Shown here: piece by piece, positions 1 through 7,784 of the stretch
Position numbering within the stretch: the stretch's first letter is position 1
Layout of the letters: every line of letters begins with the position of its first letter
Origin: an uncultured Campylobacter sp.
GTDB lineage: Bacteria; Campylobacterota; Campylobacteria; Campylobacterales; Campylobacteraceae
NCBI GenBank assembly: GCA_900772495.1
Contig: CAAHEJ010000112.1
Span: forward strand, 1 to 10,868
Direction: 5' to 3'
Length of the DNA stretch: 10,868 nt
Notes under the pieces: generated by a model
The model's database searches: none
What the model was told of the DNA's origin: nothing
Seen by the model: only the letters and a program-made list of their open reading frames with translations
Position numbers and translations under genes: made by a program

Positions 1-1815
1 CAGCAAAATTCAAACCCGCCTTTAAATTCAGCGGTAAATTCAGCCCCGAATTTAGCCAAAAATTCAAAGCAAATTCAAAGCCAAGACACGGCAAATTCAG
101 CAAACAAAGATGAATTTAAAAGCGAAATTCAAACCTTAGTGCAAGAAATCAGCGATTTGAGCGTGCAAATTGATGAGCTAAACCAAAAAAGCGACAACAA
201 CGCGAGTGTTTTTAGCAAGGAAAAAGCCACGCTCAAACACCAAAAACAAGTGCTTTTAGAACGCTTGCCGAGTGTGATTTCAAAGGATTTAAACGAGAAA
301 TTTTTAAAAGAGCTTGCAAAGCAAAAGCCCAAAAATGCAAGCGAAGCGAGACTTATGGACCTTGAACGGCTGTTTTATAGCTCTTTGCTCAAAGTAAGCG
401 AGCTTTTCAAAGCAAGTGCGGACAGCAGCACGATGAAAGAGAGTATAAACGCCGAGTTTGCAGGGCTTGAAACTAAATTTAACGAGCTAAAAGCCAAATA
501 TCCACGCCAAGAAAGCGATTTGTCCCTTAAATTCGCCACTTACTCGGAGATTTTAAGCTATTTGAGCGACAACGCGTCTTTGTTTGAGAGCAATTATATT
601 TTTGCTGAATTTCGCTTGCAAAGTTTGATAGACTTTATCAACTCTTACGCGAAAAATGATTTCATCGACACGGGCAAGCTGATGATTTCTGCGCTTGTTT
701 TGCTGCTTTTTTGGGTGTTGCGTGTGTTTTTGCCGCCGCTCATTTTGTTTTGCTTAATGAAACTTTTTTTCAAAAATTCAAAGGGTGCTATGGACAAGGC
801 AGAAGTGCGCGAAATTTTCATCGACAAAAACACGCGCCCCGTGTCCTTGCTGCTCTTTTTCTACGCTTTTAGCGTGTGTTTTGCGATTTTTTATTACCCC
901 TCCCCTGTAAATGTCAAAATCACAAACACCTTTTATATCATCTATGTGGTGCTGTTTGCGTGGCTCATAGTAGGCATTTTAAACAGCTACGGCATAATGT
1001 TTTTAGCAAAGCTTGCTCAAAAAAGCGGCAAAAAAGAAGTGGCGAATTTAATCATCAAAATGCTTTATTTCATCATCGTTATCATCGCTCTTTTGCTGAT
1101 TTTAGCTCATCTTGGCTTTAATGTCTCAGCCATCATCGCCTCGCTTGGCATAGGCGGGCTGGCTGTGGCACTTGCTGCAAAGGACATTATCGCAAATTTC
1201 TTTGCCTCGCTCATCATTTCTTTTGATGATAGTTTCAACCAAGGCGACTGGATAGAAGTGGCGGGCATCGAAGGCAATGTCGTAGAAACAGGCTTGCGAA
1301 AGACGACTTTACGCACCTTTGACAACTCGCTTGTCTTTTTGCCAAACTCCACAGTGATGGGCGCAAACATAAAAAACTGGTCTAAACGCAAGGTAGGACG
1401 GCACATAAAGATGATTTTGGGCGTTGCTTACAACGCAAAGCCCGAGCAGTTAGAATCCTGCGTGAATGATTTGCGCGAATATCTAGCGCAAAGCCCGCTG
1501 GTAGCGCACGATGATGATAACGCTTTAAATAAAAATTACAGCGCAAAATACCGCCAAAATTTAGTTTCGGTAAATGATTTAGAAGGCTACAAAAACGCCT
1601 GCTATGTGAGCCTTTGCGAGTTTGCCGACAGCTCCATAAACATAGAACTTTATTTTTACACCAAAGTCATAAGTGCTGGCGAATTTAGAGAAGCGCGCCA
1701 AAAGCTAATGCTGGATTTTATGCGGATTTTGGAGAAAAACGGGCTGGGCTTTGCTTTCCCAAGTTTGAGCGTGTATGTGGAGAATTTAAAGGACTTAAAC
1801 GAAATCAAGCAGTAG
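1..1815 (+). CDS. MscS-family mechanosensitive ion channel, 5'-partial
   Basis: This encodes an inner-membrane channel of the MscS superfamily, which opens under membrane tension to release solutes during osmotic downshock. The frame is open from base 1 and 604 codons are visible, so the true start lies upstream; the GTG at 139 is probably internal. In codons counted from base 1, about 1-60 are rich in Asn, Ser, Gln and Lys and run into a likely coiled coil. A soluble, probably periplasmic, region continues to about 220. Roughly five hydrophobic segments follow (about 227-256, 282-300, 311-336, 350-372, 374-404). The last is the pore helix, with GIGGLAVALAAKD at 383-395. It leads into the beta domain (QGDWIEV, then LPNS at 447-450), both family hallmarks. 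The large N-terminal extension makes it a long MscS type rather than the short E. coli MscS. The family call is firm, but which paralogue it is remains uncertain. No good terminator follows the stop. Confidence 0.92.
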   Translation, partial: QQNSNPPLNSAVNSAPNLAKNSKQIQSQDTANSANKDEFKSEIQTLVQEISDLSVQIDELNQKSDNNASVFSKEKATLKHQKQVLLERLPSVISKDLNEKFLKELAKQKPKNASEARLMDLERLFYSSLLKVSELFKASADSSTMKESINAEFAGLETKFNELKAKYPRQESDLSLKFATYSEILSYLSDNASLFESNYIFAEFRLQSLIDFINSYAKNDFIDTGKLMISALVLLLFWVLRVFLPPLILFCLMKLFFKNSKGAMDKAEVREIFIDKNTRPVSLLLFFYAFSVCFAIFYYPSPVNVKITNTFYIIYVVLFAWLIVGILNSYGIMFLAKLAQKSGKKEVANLIIKMLYFIIVIIALLLILAHLGFNVSAIIASLGIGGLAVALAAKDIIANFFASLIISFDDSFNQGDWIEVAGIEGNVVETGLRKTTLRTFDNSLVFLPNSTVMGANIKNWSKRKVGRHIKMILGVAYNAKPEQLESCVNDLREYLAQSPLVAHDDDNALNKNYSAKYRQNLVSVNDLEGYKNACYVSLCEFADSSINIELYFYTKVISAGEFREARQKLMLDFMRILEKNGLGFAFPSLSVYVENLKDLNEIKQ

Positions 1816-1887
1816 CTTAATTTAGGGCAAGTAAAGGCGTTTTGTGCTTTTGCGTGTTTTTTATTTTGCGCTTTTTTGCGTGAGTTT

Positions 1888-1920
1888 TATTAAAAAGAAT
1901 CAGGGGCTTAAATGCCCCCG
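1888..1920 (-). terminator. Intrinsic terminator of the DUF5666-like gene
   Basis: Bases 1903-1907 (GGGGC) pair with 1914-1918 (GCCCC) around a six-base loop. Read on the minus strand, the stem is followed after a few bases by TTTTT (1892-1896 region). It begins about 6 bp past the stop codon of the minus-strand gene, where a terminator is expected. On the plus strand no T-run follows the stem, so it is unlikely to serve the mscS-family gene efficiently. Confidence 0.65.
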
Positions 1921-1924
1921 ATGA

Positions 1925-2269
1925 TTAGTAAGCTCTTGGGCGGCATTTGACTTCGACTTTTGCTGCGGTTGCGCTGTTGCTCGTGGCATAGCCATCAACC
2001 TCGACATAGCGTCCCACTTTGATGTCCCAAAAATTGCCTGTGTCGGTAAATATCCAGCTATCAGCTAGCCCAAACCAACCGCAATCATCAAGCTCTACCT
2101 TTGTGGTAGGCAAGATTTTCACCGCCACTTGCCCTGAATGGATAGTGTCGATAACGACTACTTTTTGGGCATCATTGACTTGCACGACAGAGCCTTGAAG
2201 CCAACTATCAGCGTATAAACTCGCTGCTGCCACTAACGCGCCAAGCGCGACAATCATTTTTGTTCTCAT
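1925..2269 (-). CDS. Small exported protein with a DUF5666-like domain
   Basis: This is a 114-residue protein of unproven function. Residues 1-20 form a Sec signal peptide: Lys4 near the start, a hydrophobic Ala/Leu/Val core, and probable cleavage after Ala20 (SLYA|DS). The mature part is beta-rich. The segments GSVVQVNDAQKVVVI, a central strand region around residues 47-62, and KVGRYVEVDGYA with a closing KVEVK follow the layout of DUF5666, a small beta-barrel-like domain in bacterial exported proteins. Cys63 and Cys109 are the only cysteines and could form a disulfide in the periplasm. The ATG is supported by AGGAG at 2276-2280, six bases upstream. It is divergent from yfhM, convergent with the mscS-family gene, and has its own promoter and terminator, so it is probably monocistronic. 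The domain assignment rests on pattern recognition alone. Confidence 0.8.
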   Translation of the reverse strand: MRTKMIVALGALVAAASLYADSWLQGSVVQVNDAQKVVVIDTIHSGQVAVKILPTTKVELDDCGWFGLADSWIFTDTGNFWDIKVGRYVEVDGYATSNSATAAKVEVKCRPRAY

Positions 2270-2300
2270 TGCGAACTCCTTTAAGATAATTTCAAACGCA

Positions 2301-2308
2301 ATGATACA
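2301..2308 (-). promoter_or_regulatory. Likely -10 region for the DUF5666-like gene
   Basis: On the minus strand TATCAT occupies 2306-2301, directly preceded by TG. Transcription would start near 2294, giving a leader of about 25 nt before the ATG with its AGGAG. No -35 box is seen, which is normal for Campylobacter sigma-70 promoters. Three GTGAA pentamers lie just upstream (2317-2332, plus-strand reading). Confidence 0.45.
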
Positions 2309-2357
2309 TTTTTTGTGTGAAGTGAATGTGAATTTTTAAAAAAATTAACTCTTTTTT

Positions 2358-2366
2358 TGTTATAAT
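2358..2366 (+). promoter_or_regulatory. Extended -10 promoter of the yfhM-pbpC operon
   Basis: TGT-TATAAT is a perfect -10 hexamer (2361-2366) with an extended TGn element, preceded by a T-rich stretch (2352-2358). This matches the Campylobacter sigma-70 pattern that lacks a -35 box. The predicted start near 2373 gives a leader of about 27 nt that ends in AAAGGA (2388-2393), six bases before the ATG at 2400. Confidence 0.7.
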
Positions 2367-2399
2367 TTTGCTTTTAAAATTTCACAAAAAGGAAACACT

Positions 2400-5300
2400 A
2401 TGTTTTACCCCCGAAAAATTCACATTTTTAAGGCATTTACTGCGTTTTTGTTTGCCGCAACGGCTTTGTTTTTTGTTGCGTGTGGAGAGAGCAAAAGCAA
2501 GGATATACGCGCTCAAAGCGAGGGCGTGATAGATTATCAAAGAGAACTTTTTGTTGAATTTGATGAGAAATTTACGCAAAAATATGATTTAAAGGCACTT
2601 TTAATAAATGGCGAGCTTAACGCAAAGGTAAATGGCAAAGAAACGCAAATCCCTGCAAGCGTGAAAGCACAGACCTTGCGGCTTGATTTGCCCTTAAAGG
2701 CGAACAGCTCTTACAAGGTGGAATTTAAGGCTTATGAAACAAGCGTGAAGTTAGAGTTTAAAACTGCGCCCCTTAAAATCAACTTTGCGGGCGCGAATTT
2801 CGAGCAAAGTGATGATGAAAGCGTGCTTGTAGCGAGTTTTAACAGCTCTTTTGAGATAAGTGATGATGATATAAAGGGCATTTTGCTAGAAAAAAATGGC
2901 GAAAAACTTGAATTTAGCCTTACAAAAAACGAAAATTCAAAGGATTATACTCTCACAAGCGTAAAATTTCCACTCACTCAAAAAAATCAAACGCTAAATT
3001 TAGCGTTTAAAAAGCGTATTTTAGGGCTTGATAAGGATTTAGCTTATGAGTTTATCTCAAACGCCAAAGGCGAGCTAGCCTTGCAAAGCACGCTTGTTAA
3101 GGCAAAAAACATTGAACTCACTTTCAATGCCGAGCTTGACAGAACGCAAAATGTCAAGGATTTTGTCCGCATAAGCCCAAATTTAAACTATAACGCCGTT
3201 ATCAGCGGCAGCACGGTAAAGCTCATCGGGGCTTTTGACATAGGGCAAGAGTATGAAATCACCATCTCACAAGGCTTGCAAGCTAGAAGTGGCACGAAAA
3301 CAAACAGGCAGTTTTCAGCCAAAGTGAGCCTTGCGGATTTAGAGCCAAGCCTTGCCTTTGCGAGCGATGGAGTGTTTTTGCCAAGCAGCGCAAAACAAAA
3401 AATCGCCTTTAAAAGCCTCAATGTCGATAAAGTAAAGCTCAAAGTGTATCAAATTTATGCGAACAATATCGCCGAGTATTTGCGCTTTCGCAACTTTCAA
3501 AGCAAGAAAAAATTAAGCTCAAACCAAAGCGATATTATAGGCTGGGACGGCGAAGCCCTTGAATACACGGGGGATTTGATTTTAGAGCGTGAATTTGAGC
3601 TGAATTCAGCCAAAAACAAATGGGAGCAAAATGAAATCGCCCTAAATTCTCTCAAAAATTTAAGTGGGGTTTTTGTCGTTTCGTTAAGTTTTGATGAAAA
3701 AGGCACGAGCTATGATTTTAGCGAGCTTGAAAGCTGGCAAAAGTATGATTTTTTCAGGGACCGCGCTGAGGTGAGCAAGCATATTATTTTTTCAAATTTA
3801 GCTTTGAGTGCGGAGCTGATAAATGATGAAATTTTCGTCAGCGTGCGGGATTTTACCACGATGAAGCCAACAAGCGGGGTAAAAATCGAAGCTATCAGCA
3901 AGAAAAATCAAATTTTAGCCAGCGCAAACACCAACGCAAATGGCGAAGCGAGCTTGCAAGTAGAAGAGAGCAAGGCGTTGTTTTTGCTTGCAAGCAAGGG
4001 CGATGATGCGAGCATTTTGCGACTTTCAAACCCGCTTTCAACGGACGGCTTTGACACTGATGGACTGATGAATGCGGGCAAAATCAAAGCCTTTATCTAC
4101 ACAGAACGCGGCGTGTATCGTCCTGGGGACAGCATTCATTTTAATGTCGTAGCAAAAAACGACAAGGGCGCGCTCACTCACCCCATAAATTTAACGCTCA
4201 AAGACCCGCAGGGCAAGGTTTTGGCAAATTATGACAAGAAAAAACTTGAAGTCTTAAATGATGGAATGTTTTATGAGGAAATTGCCCTTGACAAAGACGC
4301 TCCCACAGGCGTTTATGAAGCCACGCTTGACATAGGCGCGGAAAAATTTTATCAAAAAATTTTGGTGCAAACTACCACTCCAAACCGCATAGAAGTGGAT
4401 TTAAAGGCTGATGAGTTTATCAACATAAACAAAAGCAAAAAAGTGGATTTTAAAATCACAAGCAAATATCTTTTTGGCGCACCAGCAAGCGGCTTAAAGG
4501 CAAGAACCACAATGCAAATCAGCAAAAAAAGTTTCACAAACAAACTTTACAAAAACTACATTTTTGAAAACCCAAGCCTTTATATAAGTAGGGATTATTA
4601 TGATGAAGATGGAGTTTTAAACGAACAAGGCGTTTTAAAATCAGCCTTTGAGCTAAATGAACGCACGCTAAATTCACAAGGGACAAATTTCAACGCCTTT
4701 TTAAGCACGGAAATTTACGAGCAAGGCGGGCGCAGCACGAAAAATGCCCTAAATTTAGAGCTTAGAAAATATGAGTATTTTGTGGGGATAAAAAGGCTTG
4801 AAAATGATTACATAAGCTCTGGGGACAAAATCACATTTAGTGTTATAGTGAGTGATTTGCAAAACAAACTCTTAAAAGGCAAAAAATTAGAATACAAAAT
4901 TTATCAAAGCCGCACTTCGTGGTGGTGGGATTATGATAATTACAGCGAGTATTTGCGCTCCATAAAAAAGGACAAAAACTCACAAGTTATCGCAAGTGGC
5001 GAGCTAGTAAGTGGCAGCGAGCCTGTGAATTTGGACTTTGAGAGCAAGGACAAATACGGCGATATGTTTATCGAAATCATCGACAAGCAAAGTGGTGTTA
5101 GCACGGGACAAAATTTTTATGTGAGTTCTTGGGGTGCGCCAAACACGGCTAACATACAAAGCGCGCTTAAAATCAAAAGCGACAAAGAAAGCTACAAGGT
5201 AGGCGAAAAGGCAAAAATCGAATTTGAAAGCGTCAAAGGTGGTGTGGCTCTCATCACTTTAAGCAACAACGAAGGCGTTATCAAACGCTTTGTTTTAGAC

Positions 5301-7784
5301 ACAAAAGACAGGCTCACAAGCTTTGAAGTGCCGCTTGAAAAGGCTTACGCGCCAAATATCTACGCAAGCGTGAGCCTAGTGCAAGAGTATGAAAGCTGGC
5401 AAAACGACAGAGCCTTGCGACTTTTTGGCGTTATCCCTTTAAGGGTAAATGATGAGCAAAGTAAGCTGAATTTAAGCCTTAAAGCACCCGATAAAATTTT
5501 GCCGCAAAGCGAATTTGAAGTAGAAATTCAAAGTAGTGAGAAAAAGCCTTTCACCTACACGCTTGCTGTGGTTGATGAGGGACTTTTAAGCCTTACAAAT
5601 TTCAAAACGCCAGACATTTGGGGATATTTTTACGCCAAAGTGGGCTTTAAGCTCAAAATCTTTGACACTTATGACAAAATCATCGCTAAAACCTTTGGCG
5701 AAGTGGCAAAGGTGCTTACAACGGGCGGCGATGCCCTGCTTGTTTCATCTGCGCCAAGGGCGAAAAAGAGCAAGTTAGACGAGCAAGCGGACAGATTTAA
5801 GCCTGTGGTGCTTTACAAAGCCCCTGTGAAAACGGACAAAAAAGGCTACGCCAAAGTAAGGCTCACAATGCCGCCTTATATGGGTTCAGTGCGTGTTATG
5901 GCAGTGGGAGCAAATGACAAGGCTTTTGGAGCGGCTGAAAAAAATGTGCTTGTTTCAGCCCCTGTGGTGATGCTTGAAACCCTGCCGCGAAGTTTAAGGA
6001 TAAATGATGAATTTAAACTTTTAGTGCAGGTGTTTAAGGTCGATAAAGATGTCAAAACCGCTACCATAAGCCTAAAAAACAAAAACCATCTTGTGAGCTT
6101 TGACAAAAGCGAAATTAAGGTAGATTTTAGCAAGGGCGACACGCAAAGTGTGTATTTTAATGTTAAAGTAAATGCCGAGCAAGTAGGCGTTGAAGAGCTT
6201 GAATTTAAACTTACAGCTGGAAAATACAGCTATGAAAGCCAAACGGAAATTGACATAAAGGCAAAAAATGCTTACGCGTTTGAGAGTGAAAATTTCATCA
6301 TCAAAGCGGGCGAAAGCAAAGAATTCAGCATTGAAAACGGCTTTGTTAAAGGCAGCACAAATGCCGTGCTTAAACTCAGCCCAACGCCGATTTTAAATTT
6401 AGACAAACGCTTGAATTTCTTACTTCGCTATCCTTATGGCTGCATAGAACAAACAACTAGCGCGGTTTTGCCACAACTTTACCTTGATAAATTCAGCTAC
6501 AAAGCCGACAAACAAAAAATCATCAACAACATAAACGCCGCTATCGCGCGTTTTGAGCATTTTCAAACCGCCGATGGAGGTTTTGCTTACTGGCAAGGCG
6601 AGCGCAAAAGCGATGTTTGGGGCAGCAACTACGCTGGTATGTTTTTGCTTGCCGCAAAAGAAGCTGGGTATTTCGTGCCGCAAAGCCTTTATAATCGCTG
6701 GTTAAATTATGAAAAAAGCGTTGTCAAACGCGGCATAGTTAGGGACGAAAACCTACTTTACCGCACCAACTCGCTCTTTTTGCTTGCCCTTGCCAAAGAA
6801 CCAAATGTGTCGATGATGAATGTGCTTTATGAGCAAAGAGCTAGGCTTGATACAGCAAGTTTGTGGCAACTTGCCGCGGCTTATAAGCTCGCTGGGCTTG
6901 ATGACATAGCCCTTAAAATCGCGCAAGGTGCAAGCATAGAGCCAAATTTAAACAAGGCTGATTATGAATATAACTATGGCTCGGTAACGCGCGATAAAGC
7001 CATCATCGCAAACGCCTATAAAATCATCTACGGCAAAAACCACAGCGAGCTTTTGCAAGAGCTTGGAGCGAGCTTGCAAAGCAATGAGTATCTTTCCACG
7101 CAAAGTGCTGGCTATGCGCTTTATGCGCTTGCTTTGGGGCTAAATTTGGACGAGAAAAAGCAAGGTGAGCCTATGAACGCCACGCTTAACATAAACGGCA
7201 AAAGCCACAAGCTGAGCGAAAAAAGCGTGCAAAGTTTTGAATTTACACAAGGAAAGGCGAGTGTAAGCACGCAAAAAGACTTGTTTGCTAGCTTTGGCGT
7301 GGAGGGCATAAGGCTTGATAACGCAAAGCCTTTTGAGAAAAACCTTGAACTCAAACGCAAATTTTTTGACGATAAGGGCAGGGAAATCAGCGAAGATGAG
7401 ATAAAAAGCTCCAAAACCTTTTATATGGGCATCAGCGTGTCGCAAAAGGGCGATTTTGGCACACTTCGCAATGTCGCTTTAACGCAGGTTTTGCCAAGCG
7501 GCTGGGAGGTTGCGAACACGCTTTTAGCAGGGCAAAGCAAAGTAGATGCTCAGTTTAAGGAATGGAATTCAAACTATGATTTTATCGACATTAGAGATGA
7601 TAAAATTATGTGGTTTTTCTCGCTTGAAAGCGGGGCAAGCAAAAACGCCACAAAGACATTTTTCATCAAACTTAACGCCATAACCCCTGGCAAATACAAC
7701 CTTTCAGGTGCTTTTGTGGAGGCTATGTATGATGATAATTTTGGCGCATTAAGCGAGGGAAAATCCGTCATTGTGGGGCAATAA
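2400..7784 (+). CDS. yfhM: Alpha-2-macroglobulin-family lipoprotein (YfhM type, thioester-containing)
   Basis: This is a bacterial alpha-2-macroglobulin: a large lipid-anchored periplasmic protein thought to trap invading proteases through a bait region and a reactive thioester. Residues 1-27 are a lipoprotein signal with FVAC, where Cys28 would be lipidated; Phe at -3 is slightly off consensus. Ig-like and macroglobulin domains follow, including an MG2-type motif (YTERGVYRPG, 567-576). The family segment AVVDEGLLSLTNFKTP lies before GGD (1109-1111). The stretch 1112-1132 is polar and rich in Arg/Lys, and is the likely bait region. The thioester motif is intact: Gly-Cys1348-Ile-Glu-Gln1351, within an all-helical thioester domain of roughly 1330-1640. 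A C-terminal macroglobulin-like domain closes the protein. At 1794 residues it is somewhat longer than E. coli YfhM (about 1650). Cys28 and Cys1348 are the only cysteines I found. AAAGGA at 2388-2393 supports the start. The gene overlaps the first possible pbpC start by 14 nt, the same pairing as in E. coli. Confidence 0.95.
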   Translation: MFYPRKIHIFKAFTAFLFAATALFFVACGESKSKDIRAQSEGVIDYQRELFVEFDEKFTQKYDLKALLINGELNAKVNGKETQIPASVKAQTLRLDLPLKANSSYKVEFKAYETSVKLEFKTAPLKINFAGANFEQSDDESVLVASFNSSFEISDDDIKGILLEKNGEKLEFSLTKNENSKDYTLTSVKFPLTQKNQTLNLAFKKRILGLDKDLAYEFISNAKGELALQSTLVKAKNIELTFNAELDRTQNVKDFVRISPNLNYNAVISGSTVKLIGAFDIGQEYEITISQGLQARSGTKTNRQFSAKVSLADLEPSLAFASDGVFLPSSAKQKIAFKSLNVDKVKLKVYQIYANNIAEYLRFRNFQSKKKLSSNQSDIIGWDGEALEYTGDLILEREFELNSAKNKWEQNEIALNSLKNLSGVFVVSLSFDEKGTSYDFSELESWQKYDFFRDRAEVSKHIIFSNLALSAELINDEIFVSVRDFTTMKPTSGVKIEAISKKNQILASANTNANGEASLQVEESKALFLLASKGDDASILRLSNPLSTDGFDTDGLMNAGKIKAFIYTERGVYRPGDSIHFNVVAKNDKGALTHPINLTLKDPQGKVLANYDKKKLEVLNDGMFYEEIALDKDAPTGVYEATLDIGAEKFYQKILVQTTTPNRIEVDLKADEFININKSKKVDFKITSKYLFGAPASGLKARTTMQISKKSFTNKLYKNYIFENPSLYISRDYYDEDGVLNEQGVLKSAFELNERTLNSQGTNFNAFLSTEIYEQGGRSTKNALNLELRKYEYFVGIKRLENDYISSGDKITFSVIVSDLQNKLLKGKKLEYKIYQSRTSWWWDYDNYSEYLRSIKKDKNSQVIASGELVSGSEPVNLDFESKDKYGDMFIEIIDKQSGVSTGQNFYVSSWGAPNTANIQSALKIKSDKESYKVGEKAKIEFESVKGGVALITLSNNEGVIKRFVLDTKDRLTSFEVPLEKAYAPNIYASVSLVQEYESWQNDRALRLFGVIPLRVNDEQSKLNLSLKAPDKILPQSEFEVEIQSSEKKPFTYTLAVVDEGLLSLTNFKTPDIWGYFYAKVGFKLKIFDTYDKIIAKTFGEVAKVLTTGGDALLVSSAPRAKKSKLDEQADRFKPVVLYKAPVKTDKKGYAKVRLTMPPYMGSVRVMAVGANDKAFGAAEKNVLVSAPVVMLETLPRSLRINDEFKLLVQVFKVDKDVKTATISLKNKNHLVSFDKSEIKVDFSKGDTQSVYFNVKVNAEQVGVEELEFKLTAGKYSYESQTEIDIKAKNAYAFESENFIIKAGESKEFSIENGFVKGSTNAVLKLSPTPILNLDKRLNFLLRYPYGCIEQTTSAVLPQLYLDKFSYKADKQKIINNINAAIARFEHFQTADGGFAYWQGERKSDVWGSNYAGMFLLAAKEAGYFVPQSLYNRWLNYEKSVVKRGIVRDENLLYRTNSLFLLALAKEPNVSMMNVLYEQRARLDTASLWQLAAAYKLAGLDDIALKIAQGASIEPNLNKADYEYNYGSVTRDKAIIANAYKIIYGKNHSELLQELGASLQSNEYLSTQSAGYALYALALGLNLDEKKQGEPMNATLNINGKSHKLSEKSVQSFEFTQGKASVSTQKDLFASFGVEGIRLDNAKPFEKNLELKRKFFDDKGREISEDEIKSSKTFYMGISVSQKGDFGTLRNVALTQVLPSGWEVANTLLAGQSKVDAQFKEWNSNYDFIDIRDDKIMWFFSLESGASKNATKTFFIKLNAITPGKYNLSGAFVEAMYDDNFGALSEGKSVIVGQ
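7755..7773 (+). promoter_or_regulatory. Ribosome binding site and TTG start candidate for pbpC
   Basis: GAGGGA (7755-7760) sits ten bases before an in-frame TTG (7771-7773), inside the last codons of yfhM. A stop in the pbpC frame at 7750-7752 rules out any earlier start. This placement favours translational coupling with yfhM. The rival start, GTG at 7891, has only pyrimidines upstream and no Shine-Dalgarno sequence. Confidence 0.5.

Noticed and set aside
139..141. GTG as the start of the MscS-family gene
   Set aside because: The same frame is open back to base 1 with no stop, the GTG lacks a clear ribosome binding site, and no signal sequence follows it. The start is most likely before the window.
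1848..1882. Repeated TTTTGCG words after the MscS-family stop codon as a terminator
   Set aside because: There are direct repeats at 1848, 1864 and 1874 but no stable stem, so it does not qualify as an intrinsic terminator.
2377..2390. 14-mer AAATTTCACAAAAA shared with the minus strand at 10564-10577
   Set aside because: Both copies are in low-complexity AT-rich spacers, and one abuts a ribosome binding site. Word bias explains the match adequately.
4918..4950. Trp-rich stretch (SWWWDYDNY) in the macroglobulin as something unusual
   Set aside because: As I recall, YfhM-type proteins often have a Trp/Tyr-rich segment in this domain, so it fits the family.
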